A stretch of DNA of 64,000 bases from Chloranthus sessilifolius (Eukaryota > Streptophyta > Magnoliopsida > Chloranthales > Chloranthaceae), in contig CM037593.1 in assembly GCA_021018995.1 (NCBI GenBank), positions 44,839,810 to 44,903,809 on the forward strand. Reading direction: 5' to 3'. Numbering within the stretch: position 1 is the stretch's first letter; every line of letters begins with the position of its first letter. A model generated the notes under the pieces. The model had not been told where the DNA came from. It made no database searches and worked only from the letters and a program-made list of their open reading frames with translations. Made by a program: the position numbers and the translations under genes. Positions 12,301 to 23,974 of the stretch are shown one piece after another.

Positions 12301-12758
12301 TTCTCAAAAAAGATTCTTAAATTTTTCCCCAATTCTTTTCTTGAAATCGACAAATTTTGTTGACTTTTTCTAATTTTTAACTTTATTAAATTATTGATGA
12401 ACCGGTGACTATAGTTAGTGCACTACATATGTAATGTAATTCAATTGCGTGTCTAAACTAACCCTTAACTATGACCACAAATTTACACGAACTTGAAGAG
12501 GTTTACTATGTTATTATTATTATTATTATTAAGAGTAGTAATAGTATTACTGTTAAAATTACAATTGTAATTATTTGATGACAGGGTAAAGACATTATTA
12601 TTGCTAATCTTGGTGACTCGAGGGCAGTTTTGGGAACTAAATCAGACAATGGTTCCTTGATGGCTGTTCAGCTAACCACCGATTTGAAGCCTAACCTACC
12701 CCGTGAGTCCTCTTTTTAGTACAAATTATTTTATTCTTCCCAAAATAACCTGGACTTA

Positions 12759-12822
<64 letters not shown>

Positions 12823-14556
12823 CGTTGTGCATTAAACTAGTAACTCGTATGAGCCATCTATATCCACAATTGCGGCAGATTCCGGTTGATATACCGCAAT
12901 AAAGTAATCAATCGATCGGATGGTTCATATCATCCAAGATGTAAGTTGTTGATTGCGTGTGCTCATTGCATAAGCGTTGGTATTAGTACCGACAAAGAGT
13001 GTACACGTGGTGCTCGGGTCAATCTCTCTCTCTCTCTCTCTGCCTCTTTTTAGTACAAATTATTTAGCGCCAAAACAGTGAAAATTCGAAAGCTTAATTT
13101 CACTTATTTGCGTGCTCATAAATATTTTTGCACCTCCTGGTTCTCCGACAATTTTGCCATGAATAGATTGACCCAGGCACCACGTCGGATATCTAATACA
13201 AACTCCATTGCATACAGTATAGGCGTATAGGCCAGGCCCAATAACCCACCAAACCCGGCCCACTACTATAGTACACGAGTACTAATTAAGCTTCTATATT
13301 CATATTGCACACATACTCATGCTTGCATCCATGTAGTTATTAATATTCATCTACACATGCAGAGGAAGCAGAAAGGATAAAGAGCTGTAATGGTCGGATT
13401 TTCGCGCTAAAGGACGAACCCAATGTTCAGCGTGTGTGGTTGCCAATGGATGAGTACCCCGGCCTAGCCATGTCTCGTGCCTTTGGCGATTTTGTTCTCA
13501 AAAACTACGGCGTGATTGGCGTCCCCCAGATATCTCATCATCGCATCACCGACGACGACGAGTTTATTGTTCTCGCAACTGATGGGGTAAGGCCAACATC
13601 ATTTTTTTACCATTCTAAAATTAATTAGCAGAACATTATCGAGATTTTAGATTATTTTTTTCATATGATTTTAATGCCCTTAGTCTAATTTATTAGAAAA
13701 AAAAAAAAAAAGGGTGTCCAACCTCTTTCTCTATGTTGTTCAAAGAAAGAATCAAATAAGTGGCATGGGGACTTTTGTAGCATTCTAGGTTTCATTTTCT
13801 GTGAATTTCAACTTGCTCTATCTGTTCAATTGTGACCTTATAAGGGATTCAAATGTCAAAACGGATGGATATGGGCCACAAGGTCCTAAGCTGATACTTA
13901 TCAGATATATCAGATATGTATTGGAAATTTTCCTAAAATACATTTTTGATGTCCCAGTCACCTTAATTGCATGCATATCCATATTGGTCGATATGAACCA
14001 ATATGTTATGAATATCAGCCAATATCTATACTCATACCGAGTGGGTGAGTAATATCATATCGGGCCACTTAGCCGATATGTATATGACCGATATTTGAAA
14101 TATGCTTATAGTTCAATTGCATCCTTGGCTCCAATTGTAGAAGTAGGTATTAGGTGTGTCCACGTTTCAGCATAATGTACTATGCACACCTTTATGGCAC
14201 ACACTTTGAGATGGGCATACATATTTAGAGCACGTAAATTTATGTGCAAAATCTGTTCTACCCACGATATGCTGTCTTGATTAGTCACTTGACATACTAT
14301 GGTACACATCATTTTGTGACTATAAAATTTTGAATCATTTCGTTTATAGGATTTTGTGGGATATATGCAGGTGTGGGATGTGCTTAGTAACAATCATGTG
14401 ATGTCGATCGTATGGTCAGCAGAGAGCGAAGAAGCAGCGTCAAGAATGGTTGTTGATGCTGCAATTCGAGGATGGAGACACAAATATCCTTGTTCAAAGG
14501 TGGATGACTGCACCGTTGCCTGCCTCTTTCTGCAGGATAGGAAGCATCAACTGTAG
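5633..14556 (+). CDS. protein phosphatase 2C (PPM family), five exons, 342 aa
   Basis: Metal-dependent serine/threonine protein phosphatase. Exons are 5633-5815, 9839-10156, 12585-12702, 13363-13586 and 14371-14556; every junction is GT-AG and the phases 0, 0, 1, 0 join without a break. Visible motifs with residue positions: RGTKDRNQD (D55), FCGVFDGHG (D75, G76), SGTTAV (157-162), IANLGDSRAVLG (D178), LTTDLKP, EAERI, GLAMSRAFGDF (240-250), ATDGVWDVLSN (D280) and VDDCTVACL (D327). All the aspartates that bind the two metal ions in this family are kept. The N terminus MGNC has glycine 2 for myristoylation and cysteine 3 for S-acylation, so membrane attachment is likely. The motif wording fits the plant group with the SGTTAVT and WDVLSN forms (usually called clade E), but the subgroup is my inference. 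The ORF is unbroken, unlike everything around it. Confidence 0.93.
8980..9120. repeat. GC-rich patch of GAGCTCGG-type words
   Basis: Words such as GAGCCGGGCC, AGCTCGGCTT and CGAGCTCGGGCTGAGC occur in both orientations in about 140 bp, inside an otherwise AT-rich intron. The patch is partly self-complementary. It looks like a degraded simple repeat and no coding function is seen. Confidence 0.6.
9301..9383. repeat. compound (CT)n-(TA)n microsatellite
   Basis: CT repeats run from 9301 to about 9352 with one interruption near 9331, followed directly by TA repeats to about 9383. The minus ORF across it (9218-9505) is created by the repeat. Confidence 0.95.
9839..10156 (+). CDS. PP2C exon 2
   Basis: It encodes residues 62-167, including FCGVFDGHG and SGTTAV. 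The acceptor is TTTTGAAG|AGG and the donor CAG|GTATGT. The reading frame fixes the acceptor at 9837-9838 rather than the AG two bases later. Confidence 0.9.
10675..10778 (+). repeat. 52-bp tandem duplication
   Basis: Two near-identical copies, 10675-10726 and 10727-10778, start TGTGAAACTC. They differ mainly by A versus G after ACTC and near their ends, so the duplication looks recent. Confidence 0.85.
10845..11212. mobile_element. Tourist-like MITE (PIF/Harbinger type), 368 bp
   Basis: The ends are inverted repeats. The left reads GGCTGCATATGGCATAG; the right, as reverse complement, reads GACTGCGTATGGCATAG. Similarity continues inward for about 60 bp through AGCCCCTG and TAGAGTTCAC. Both ends are flanked by TTA (10842-10844 and 11213-11215), the 3-bp target duplication expected for PIF/Harbinger. 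There is no transposase, so it would have been moved in trans. Confidence 0.8.
11318..11600. repeat. CCGATAC/GTATCGG word patch
   Basis: The word CCGATAC and its complement GTATCGG (with near variants) occur many times in both orientations, for example around 11355-11385, 11450-11500 and 11515-11580. The patch is strongly self-complementary. A related CGATAT patch is in intron 4. The four overlapping ORFs here are by-products. Confidence 0.7.
12153..12288. mobile_element. 136-bp CACTA-type MITE
   Basis: The block starts CACTATAAAAA and ends TTTTTTATAGTG. It is flanked on both sides by CTT (12150-12152 and 12289-12291), an exact 3-bp target duplication as made by CACTA (En/Spm) transposases. 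Internal words GCAGTTTTTGA and AGTGGCAT/ATGCCACT repeat. It has no coding capacity. Confidence 0.85.
12585..12702 (+). CDS. PP2C exon 3
   Basis: It encodes residues 168-206 plus one base of codon 207, including IANLGDSRAVLG and LTTDLKP. The acceptor is GATGACAG|GGT and the donor CCCC|GTGAGT; phase 1. Confidence 0.9.
12703..13362 (+). other. PP2C intron 3 (660 bp)
   Basis: It carries a long TA microsatellite at 12762-12817 and a short TC tract at about 13025-13041. The minus ORF at 13060-13263 has no recognisable motif. Confidence 0.85.
12762..12817. repeat. (TA)28 microsatellite
   Basis: An uninterrupted run of 56 bases of alternating T and A, inside intron 3. Its length is likely to vary between individuals. 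Confidence 0.97.
13363..13586 (+). CDS. PP2C exon 4
   Basis: It encodes residues 207-281, including EAERI, GLAMSRAFGDF and ATDG. The acceptor is ACATGCAG|AGGAAG and the donor GATGGG|GTAAGG; it ends in phase 0. Confidence 0.9.
13587..14370 (+). other. PP2C intron 4 (784 bp)
   Basis: It contains a CGATAT-word patch at about 13880-14095 and otherwise featureless AT-rich sequence. The acceptor is ATATGCAG|GTG. Confidence 0.85.
13880..14095. repeat. CGATAT/ATATCAG word patch
   Basis: Words such as CAGATAT, CGATATG, CCAATAT and CCGATAT occur repeatedly in both orientations. The pattern resembles a more diverged version of the CCGATAC patch in intron 2. Confidence 0.6.
14371..14556 (+). CDS. PP2C exon 5 with stop
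   Basis: It encodes residues 282-342, with VWDVLSN at its start and VDDCTVACL near its end, and stops at TAG 14554-14556. The last residues are DRKHQL. Confidence 0.9.
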   Translation: MWDVLSNNHVMSIVWSAESEEAASRMVVDAAIRGWRHKYPCSKVDDCTVACLFLQDRKHQL

Positions 14557-17500
14557 CTTCATATTTAAACATGTACAGAGCTTTTGGGTTCTTTCGAAGG
14601 AAGAATTTTTTTGCCTTGTGTGGTTTGTTCTTCACTTCTTTAGAGTTAATTTCCTTGTTCAAATATGATCTAGATTCAAGTGAAGCATTCGAACTCTATG
14701 AATCAAGTGTCACACGACCCGTAATCGCAAGTTGCACTCATCCTCTACAAGTTCTGTCATAATCTAAAATTTTATTCAATCTCAAGGGCTTAGAATCTGG
14801 TGTCACAACCCAGCACGCTTGTTAAGACTATTAAGCGAACATATACACAACCCCGCACGCTTGTTAAGTACCATTGAAAATAGGATTCCGAAATTTATGA
14901 GTACATTTTTTATTAATAACCCAACTGTAAAAGCGGAATATATACATGAACCACCAATAATAATATAACCTCCTAATCATGCATCTAAAATAGTAAATAA
15001 ATTAAGGTTTAATGTAAGGTAAAACTATCCCATTCCTAAACCTATGAAATGTAAGGAAAAAAAAAACAAAAAGTAACAATGTGTCTCTCAAAGAAATAAT
15101 TAAGTCTAGGAAGAATAGAGAACTCTCAATGCTCATAATAATCTACAGCGTCTATGCCCTTATCCAGATGATCTCTAATGTCCTCGCCCTTATAAGTCAT
15201 ATCATGTTCCAATGCATCATCATCAAGGGCAGAATAATCCATGTCTTTACCTGTAACTGTTAGATTTTATGGGATGAGTTTATTCGGTCGTATAAACTCA
15301 GTGAGTTACACAGTCGATCCACCACAATCTACCCAGTGTGATCGTAAGTGCAACTTAGTGAGTGCTTATGATATCAATTCTTAACTATTTCTTAAAAGAT
15401 TTTTAACTAAGCAGTACCATCATCATGTGAATACACATGTCTCAATATATGATATATGAATAAATTACAACATGAGCAAGTACACAAGTGAGGAGATGCA
15501 AGTGATGAACATATTTCGTAACCTCTATTTAGTTTAGTTTTGTCATCTGAACATAAGTGGCATATCTTAGATCTTATCGTAGCTTCATACTCCTACACAA
15601 CGTATTTCGCATCTTACTTATGTTATGTAAACAGTTTGTATCAAAGTCGTCGCTTGAACCTACTACGCAAGGTCCACATGTAGATAATCACCTAACCATC
15701 ATATCATATCGTATCGTAAACCATCATCCAGCTCGATGAGGTTACGCACATATAAATTTGTGTCTCCTTACATTCAGAGAATTATTGTATCGTTATTACG
15801 GTCAGTTTTGGTTGCAGATGGTATACCCTTACGGTGACTCGTAAAATATGACACATGGACAGCTTAATTTCATATTCAACCGACATTCACAGTGTATCTT
15901 ATCGTATTAGTATCTTATTATATCTTACTTACACACTTTTTTATCATTTACATACAACTTAAGTTAGAGTAAGTCATAGTGCGATAAGCTTCACGAAATC
16001 ACTCTTCCCAAGGAACGACTTTCAGAGTAACTTGGATGTACTTCGTGTGACTATCCACACTCTAATAAAGGTATTACATCAGTGCATGGATATCTATATT
16101 TCGAGTTTCACGTAATCGTCTAAATTTGATATTCTCAGCAGATAAATCGTCTAAATTTGATGAGATTGGACTGGTCAATCGAATAATCCCGATTACGAAT
16201 TAGCCGTTGTATGACTCACACATGTGTTGGCCGTCGAATCTTCAATACACAATTCTCAGGATAAACATGATTTGTGTTCAGGTTGATCCAACCTTAAGGA
16301 TATCATCATCGGGATAAAAGGTGTTGGGGACTTCCTTGCTTTTATCCTTGGTTCAATCGTTTGGTCTATTAACTAAATGATCAAAGGTTTGTGTCATGAT
16401 CGTGTCATTGCATTATTATCGGAGTGCTCATACCTCCACAGCATAAAGGTTGACATATCTAATGTGCCTTCCAAGACCTAGATGGTGAGTTGGGCCCATC
16501 CTTCAAATTTGGTTTCGTGATTTCTCAAAAATGCGTGTTTGGCTACATAGGGTATTCGGGCCAATCAGAGCTCCATAGACTAGATGGTCCCACATGGGGA
16601 GGCCCATGAACATTTATTATGACTGGTGATCTTGAAGACCCTTATGGTTAGTGGTATGGGCCTCATGTGCCCCGATTATGGTCCAATTAAGGTAAATAGC
16701 CTTAAATCTAGTTTTGACTATTGGCACCATGTGGCTATTATTCAACCTATACACGTATCTCAAAATCCTTGAATGTTTTTAATCTAAATTTTTTGGTGGA
16801 ACTAGATCATATGAAATGAAAACTTTTCACCTACTGAGATTTTTTAATTAGGACAGAATTTATATAAAATGACAGTCCCAGGGCTCGAATTCCATCAAGG
16901 TTTAAACTAAATTTGAGGCGCACTTTATGGGTTTGAATAAACCAGTTATGGGACGTCAGGTTGGGTGACCATTTAGTGTCTCGAAAAGAAGAGGGTTTCC
17001 ATACAGACCCCTCACTAGTTTGATTGTTTACGAGATAAATAGGAAGCAATGTTACCTCTTTTACTAGTTTCCTAGGGGTCCAGGTTTTTAAAAAATTTTG
17101 AACAATCGATAACTTTGAAAAGTCTTTCAGACTATGTTGTCCGTTGAATAAGAAGAGGACCAAAATTTAGTGGAGATTCTTCTTGGTAATACCTAGCCCA
17201 CTTTGGCCTAAAGACTGAGATTTAAAAGGGTCAAACTAGGCCCTAGACTAGGTTGTCACAAGGATAAAGTGCAGGAAATTCTTTGGTTATGTGCACCACT
17301 TCAGGTAGCACACAGACCGAGGTGAGTTTTTAAAATGGGAATCTGACCATCCATTTGACAGATGGTCAGATTGTTTTTAATATGGTCAATGGGCCTCTGC
17401 CTAGAGGTTTATGATTTTCTTAATCTAATGGGACAAATCGAGCATTTCAGCCAAGATATACACAGTTTATAGAAACATAAAGCAGAAAATATTCCAAGTG

Positions 17501-18063
17501 TAAACAGAAATAAAATACAATTTTTAGGGATAATAAAATTTGTGAAATAAAAGTACGCATATCAAAGTATAACATTGGGTAGATAGTTGATCATATATTA
17601 GGGAGATCATCCTACTAACCCAAATTTGAAAACAACCCAGAACCTTGAGATCTAGGGGGTCAAACACCTCACACCATTTTAACATAAAAGGCACCAGCAA
17701 AATAATCCAAATGTTTAACACATTCACTAATATTGGGATACAAAATAAATATAAAATATTAACTACAAAAATAAAGTGTAACCTTGGATAAATATTGTTT
17801 CCAGAAGTATGGGGCTCTACCTAGTGAACCAAACCCTAAAAAGTCGGGGATCATCGGGATCTATGTCATCAAACTAGTGGTACACACCAATCCATGTCCA
17901 CCCAAAATACTAAATAGGGAAACAGCCATTTCCTTTGATTTTTCAACCCCTAAGAGGGATTTTTTTCCTGAGGGCCGTTTGGGCCATTTGTAGGACACAT
18001 GGTTCTCTACCCCCGGGTCAAAGGGTTTAACCACATAGTCAACCGTTTAACCCTAAGGGTCTT
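14557..18063. other. 3' flank of PP2C and repeat-derived spacer
   Basis: The first 100-200 bp should hold the PP2C 3' untranslated region; no clear poly(A) signal was identified. TGTCACACGACC (14708), TGTCACAACCC (14801) and GGTTGTCACA (17251-17260) look like the TGT...ACA-type ends of chromovirus LTRs, but no matching target duplication was found. The small ORFs (15081-15263, 15557-15739, 16831-17163, 17524-17727) have no recognisable domain. Confidence 0.4.
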
Positions 18064-19501
18064 TGATCGTTTATAATTTGAAACCTTACAAGTGCACAAG
18101 TATGAAGTACTTAGGCGAGTACAAGGGTGTCGAATCACAGGGACTAATCATTTACTCTATACTAAAGCCTTAACTAGAAAGAGGGTTTTATAAAAGTAAA
18201 ATTCTAATTAAGTTATCTAAAAAAGTGATAGCTCTATGAATTACGTTCCGTCTTAACCTATTGAAAGTGCACAATGAAAATCATAGCACTAGCAATAAGA
18301 TCGTTCCCACAAGAAAGGTCGAAAATTCTCTAAAACTTTTATTTGTCTTTAAAGAATAAAGAATGGTTGAATTAAACTAAAGTACAGGAAAATAAATCAA
18401 AATCCTTCCACTTCCAGATCTTGGTTATCAATTAGTCTCCTTCAGTTCTCAGATAGTTATGAAAATTAAAATATCGTTATACTATATCTAAGTCTTCCAG
18501 AATTTTGGTGTCAATCAAAAACAAGAATTCTTTAATATAGATTTATACTAATCTGCAACCTTCCAGAATTTGGGCGTCAATCAACACTAGAAAATTGAAG
18601 ATGGGGAAGAAAATACCATTATACTAATCTTTCAAATTCAAGACTTTAGTCGTCAATTAAAATCAAGAACTATCAAATATTTACAAAGCAATAAAAGAAA
18701 GCAGTAAATCAAAAATAGAAAGTAATAAAAAGATTTTTCATCTCTCAGTCACAGGCGTCAATCGCTTTTGAGAAACTACAGATACTCTACTCTAATCTTC
18801 CAGTCTCCAATCACAATCATCAATTGCTCTCGAGAAACCTTGGATATCTAAACTACACTAAACTAGGTGATCGCTAGGAAACCCAACCTCAATCGTCAAT
18901 TGATGCTGAGAATTCTATCGATAGCTTATTCCTAGTGCTAGACCCTCTTAGTTATAGATCATAAGAGATCTTCGGATTTTTCTTTCGCCAATCTTCTCAG
19001 ATCCATAAGATAGAAAACTTTTATTTTAAGAGTTCTTTCTATTCTGTGCATGGCGGTGCATGTACTCACGTTATCTTCAGCAGTTCGAGTTTTAATATAC
19101 ACAATTGTAAGTACGATTGCATCTCTTCATCTAGTACGATTCCAAGATGTCAAACGATCGTAACTCCTTACCTCGCTATGTCTTCTAGTCTTGAGCGTTT
19201 TCTATTGGATTGTAATTGCGATTCCTTCTTTTCTTTCTTCAGTTTCGCTCTCTCGAGATTACGATTGAATAGTAAGCTTCCTTTTTGGCTTACAAACTAG
19301 TTCTCAACTACAATTGGGATCATATCTTCATGTGATCGTCATTCTTAATGCTTTTAGAGTTCATTTTGGTAAAGATTAGTACTTTGGCTCTATTATGCTC
19401 ACTGATCTAAATATCTGTATATCATCATATCATTAGTAGCAAATTAAGGTCTAGCATTACTAAGTTAAGGGCGATAAAATGATAAATTATGTGACTGATC
19501 A
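18064..19501 (-). repeat. element C 3' LTR (1438 bp)
   Basis: On the plus strand it starts TGATCG (18064) and ends CTGATCA (19501). Read on the minus strand it begins TGATCAGTCACATAA, the same start as solo LTR D at 60690, and alignment by eye continues along most of both. A degenerate TATA region lies at about 18943-18961. Words like CGTCAAT recur about six times between 18500 and 18900. The other copy is outside the window, so LTR divergence cannot be estimated. Confidence 0.8.
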
Positions 19502-19512
19502 CACCCCTAAAC
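19502..19512 (-). promoter_or_regulatory. polypurine tract of element C
   Basis: On the minus strand GTTTAGGGGTG directly precedes the LTR start TGATCAG. It matches in place and wording the tract of element B (GGTTTGGGGGTA). This is where plus-strand DNA synthesis is primed. Confidence 0.75.
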
Positions 19513-21358
19513 TTACGTTTTACTAGTCCCTAGCAAACAAGGAAAGGTAAACTAAGTAACTAAAATGTTACTTTCGTAGAGAGCACGATTGCATTTAATA
19601 GATGCATCAAGCCTTTAAACCCCTAGGTGATCCCTAGTGAAAGAGTTGTGTTTTGAAGGTTTTTAGTGAAGTTACCTACAAACTTCAAAATATTTTAGGT
19701 TTTTTTTTTTTTCAAATTCAAACCTACTGATAGTATACTAATTAGTCAATCATCACATGATTTGTTATAATTTTCAAAATTTTGATTCCATTAGCCATGA
19801 CTTTCTATCCTAACAGTTATCCTTGATTAGAAACTCAATAATTTTAGTTCACATTAAGCATGGAGTGTGTGCGTACCAATAAAAGAATCCATTCATTATA
19901 AATTTTTATAAACTGCAGATTTAGAAAATATTTTCATCCAAAATTCTCACTATTGGCATACTCTCAAAAAGAATATTAAAATTATTGAGTGCTCTTACAA
20001 TGATATATCAGGAATAATTTTAAGGATAATTGAAAAAATAAATCTCATGAAAAAAGATAATCAATTCTATTTCTTATGCTTTCTGATATTTTGTAGTATT
20101 TATTATATACATCTCTATTAGGCTCTTGCTTCTATAAATCATGAATCAAGAAGGACTTTATTCGACTTGTAATGGGGCTATGGGTTAAAAGGTTTCAAAG
20201 AAAGGTAGAAAGTATTCAAAAGTTCTGAGAATTCAGCTTATCTCTTACCTATCTTCTTCATCTTTTTCTTCTTTTCTACTTTAATAAGTGTCCAAAAAGT
20301 TGGATAACTTCTTCCCAACTACAAGAATTTTCGTTTAATAAATCCCTTTTTCTTCATTCTTTTGTCAGATAACTCTTGATTTTCTTTTCAATTTTGGAAG
20401 CTTTTTGCTTCTCTTTTTCATTGCTTTTCATTTTTTTTCTCCCATATTTATAATTTCTTTTTCTATTTCTCTATCAATTGTACCCTTTTTAGCATTCCCC
20501 ATTTTCTGTTCTTGCGTACTCCTTCCACTCTCCTATTTCTCCCTCTATTTTAAATTCTTATAATTACAAGGGTAAAAAGGTTGAAAGCTTTGGGTATTAC
20601 ATATGGTTAAGGGTTTATAAGATATTGGTACAAAGAAATTCAGTTTAAGCTCTAATATAGGTTCAAGAGATAAATTATATTGAGACTTTTGATTTTTGGC
20701 TCAAACGAATAAGAAGATGGCCTTAAATCATTTTCATGATTCACTAGCAAGAATGTCACATTGGTTTGATGCATATTCTAGACAGTTCTAGAATAATAGT
20801 TGGCATAGTCATAGAATATTTGATTCAAAATATAAATACCAATATGAGATTTCATTAATACAGTCAAAAAGTTCAAGAAATTTTAGATTTGAATAGAATA
20901 ACAGTCTCTCTCTCAAAGAAAGGAAATAAGTCCAAATGTTCACTGGTAAACGATTCTGAAACTATAAACTAAATATTACTGTTTAAATCAAAGTAAATTT
21001 TCAAAAATTCAGTTATGATATAGTGTACAAGTGGGCTAAACATGAATCGTAACTGCTTTTATCATTGATGGTTGAACTTCTACTAGGATGATGGTAAAAC
21101 TTTTGGAATCATATTTTGTCTAATTATTACTCTCATGTGATGGTTAACTAAAAAAAAAAAAATTTAAAACAAAACTAACCTAAATATCTAAAACTAAACT
21201 AAAAATAGAACTAATACTAATTAAATCTACTCAGAAACAAATTTTTTTATTTTTATATATATGCCATAAGCAAAAGCAATAAGTAAAAGTAGTATACACA
21301 GAGTGTGTACCCCCAAACTTAAATAGGACAATGTCCGCATTGTCTATAAAAATAGGGG
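19513..21358 (-). other. untranslated 3' tail of element C
   Basis: No ORF of note. The first 200 bp next to the tract (19513-19700) and the far end (21290-21350, CCCCCAAACTTAAA and ACAATGTCC) are alike in wording and order to the tail of element B (42530-42720 and 44140-44190). Element A is inserted immediately after 21358; AGGGG at 21354-21358 is its target duplication. Confidence 0.7.
21354..21358. repeat. target duplication AGGGG, left of element A
   Basis: AGGGG immediately before TGTAGACACC; repeated exactly at 58876-58880 after the 3' LTR. Confidence 0.92.
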
Positions 21359-23854
21359 TGTAGACACCCCTATTTTGCCCTCTCGGAATATACAAATTTG
21401 TTTGGTCAACTTTTGACCTCATAACCCTAATGTGGGAACCATGCACTGAAACAATAGTACATGGCTGAACACAGGCTGAAACAATAGCTCTGTGGCTCAG
21501 ATCCCAACATAGAGACACGATATACTGAAATAATAGTATATAGTCGGAATGCAGACTGAAATAATAGTTTAGCATTTCAGACTAGTGACCAGACCCGGAC
21601 AACCCCGAATTAAACGCCTGAAATCCCGCGCGTAATTCGATTGCATGCTAGATCACAAACGTGCAATCAGTCCCCCTCTCAGACCAAACTTCCTTTCCCA
21701 GACAATCTCAAGACTCGATCACGCGCCTGACATCAGACGCGCGATCGGATTGAGTGCCAGATCACCAGCACGCAATTAGCCTACGCCCGACCTAGCCTCA
21801 CAGTCTTTAACCCCTAAGTTTCCTTGATTGAGCTCCTCTGAAGAAACGCTTAATCGGATTGTGCATGTCCTACTAAGTGCGAAATTAACCCTAACGCTAT
21901 TAGGACTAGGAAATTCGCTGAGCAAGTCAGTCGGTCGCTCATTGAGTTGGTGACCGACTCAAAGCGATTAGGCACTAGGAAACTGACGCGCAATTTGATT
22001 AAACGCCTAAAACAGAGCGCGTAATTGAAGAAAAACCTATAAAAGATTTTTTCTTAAACAACACGGGGGGCTGAGCAATTTTTTGAGAGAGAACGGACTT
22101 TTTTGGGATTCTGAAATCAGAGAACTTCGAGGACAAACCCATAGAACGACTTAGTTATGATTTCGAAATTCAAGTGCCAAATCTTCGAGATTTCTCTCCG
22201 CAGCCCTGACCTTAGGTAAGAATTTAATTTTTTTATTCACGACCATAACTTCTAGTCTCTAGATCTAGGAATTCTATAGGTTTTTTATTTTTAGTTCGAG
22301 ACCGTAATACCCTTTTCAGACCACAATTTTATTTTATATCTGGTTGTAATTCTCCGAATTCAGAACCAATCCTTAATCCGACAGTCTAATTTACCGATCC
22401 TAGGCCTTAATATCGTTCTAAAATCTTAATCTCCACTCCTATCATTAATTTATGGTTCTAGGTCTTAGACTCTAGAACCAGTCCTTAATCATACAGTTTG
22501 AATTTTCTGATTTCGGACCCAAATTCAGTCCTAGAATTTTAGATTTTAATTTTAATTCCTTAGTTTAATATTTTTAAAAATCCTAAACATTAATTTCAGT
22601 TTCCTTAATTCTAGTTCTTAATTTAATTCATGATTATCTCCGAAATCGACTTTGAAAAATCTAAAAATACTATGCTATTATCACAAATCCAATTTATCTT
22701 TAATCTCAACCATCCGATTTGTCCAAGGGAGTTTACAAAGGGTACTCGGGAACGAGGCCAATCCTCCTTAGCATAGCGTGCCCAAACCCCTTTTTTTAAA
22801 GAATTTCAGAATTAATTAATTACTTTTTTTAGTTTTTTGGTATACTTAATTAATAGATTTGTTTTATTTCAGCATAATTAATTAACTAAGTTAATTAGAT
22901 TTTAGTAGGATTGAGCAACTTTTTTAAATTAGAATTTAATTGGTTAATATCTTGCTTTAACTAAAATTTAATATGATTAATTCGCTGCTTTGATTAGATT
23001 CTTAGTATAGCTAATTCATTGCTTTAATTAAAAGTTTAATAAAATTAGTTTGTTTATTTAAATTGGATTTTTAATAGAATCAGTTTATTTGTTTTAATTA
23101 GGTTTTAATAAAATTAATTCATTTGCTTTAAATTAGAGTTTCAGTAGAATTAGTTCTTTATTTCAGTCAGAATTCTAGTAGGACTGTTATACTTGATTTA
23201 ATTAGAATTTCAATACAACTAGTATACTTGCTATGCTTAGAATTTTAGTACACTTAGCATACTCAAATTAATTAAAGTTTCACCAGAAGTACTACATGTG
23301 CACTCTGAGTACAATTAGGAGACCTAATCACAATTAGACTTCTAATGGGAGTAGGAAACCAAAATTAATTGGACTTTTAGTAGTATTAGGACACCTAATT
23401 AATTAAACTTTCAATAAGGATAGGAATAGTAAAAAAATTAATTAGACTCCTGATATAACTGGAATATTAAATTAAATAAACTATAATAGATTACCACCCA
23501 ACCAAACTCACAATAGAATTAAGGAAGTTTAAATTGATTAGAACTATAACCATAAAGGGAAATAAAAGGAAAACTAAACTATCTAAATGATAAGAAAAAG
23601 ACATATTTGCTGACGTTCGTAGGTGGACGATTCAGTATAGAAGTAACCCATACCTACTCTTAAGCGTGATCATTGACGTATTGCAGCGTCGATAAATATC
23701 TGCAGCTGGCGATCGCAATAAACTAGGAACCTTCATAAAAAATCTTTTATTTCTAATCTTCCAAACGCCGCATCGCTAGAGTCTACTTGGACAGAATTGG
23801 AGTCACTGATTCAACGGGGACCGAGTGGAACCCAGAAAAAAGCGCACACCAACA
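21359..23854 (+). repeat. element A 5' LTR (2496 bp)
   Basis: It runs from TGTAGACACC to CACCAACA. CTATAAAAG at about 22038-22046 is the probable TATA box, putting the transcript start near 22070. The U3 part has four copies of CTGAAAYAATAGT at 21445-21570 and patches of CGCGCAATT-like words. The second half (22800-23560) is an AT-rich series of AATTAGATT/TTTAATAG-type words. Overlapping ORFs such as 21231-21575 are not genes. Confidence 0.92.
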
Positions 23855-23875
23855 GACTGGCGATCGCGATGGGAC
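23855..23875 (+). promoter_or_regulatory. primer-binding site region of element A
   Basis: TGGCGATCGCGATGGGA begins two to three bases after the LTR end. TGGCG is the usual start of tRNA-complementary primer sites in Ty3/gypsy elements. The exact tRNA was not determined. Confidence 0.55.
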
Positions 23876-23974
23876 ATTTTTGCCAACTCTTTTTCTAGAT
23901 AGTTATTTTCCATCTTATTTCCCTATTTTTCTTTCCATCGTGTCGTTTAGGTTCCCTTATATATATATATATAT

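Larger units (their letters stand above)
10157..12584 (+). other. PP2C intron 2 (2.4 kb)
   Basis: It holds a 52-bp tandem duplication, a Tourist-like MITE, a CCGATAC-word patch, a dispersed repeat shared with intron 1 (11725-11960), a CACTA-type MITE and a (TTA)n tract at 12511-12531. An open frame at 10430-10828 (132 codons) crosses the tandem duplication and is not recognised as any protein. Confidence 0.85.

Noticed and set aside
14708-17260. Possible solo chromovirus LTR with TGTCACA-like ends
   Set aside because: End sequences are suggestive but no target duplication matches at either candidate start, and internal landmarks could not be confirmed.
21231-21575. 114-codon minus ORF, repeated at 56301-56606
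   Set aside because: Lies in both LTRs of element A and crosses the LTR border; it is made by the CTGAAAYAATAGT repeats.
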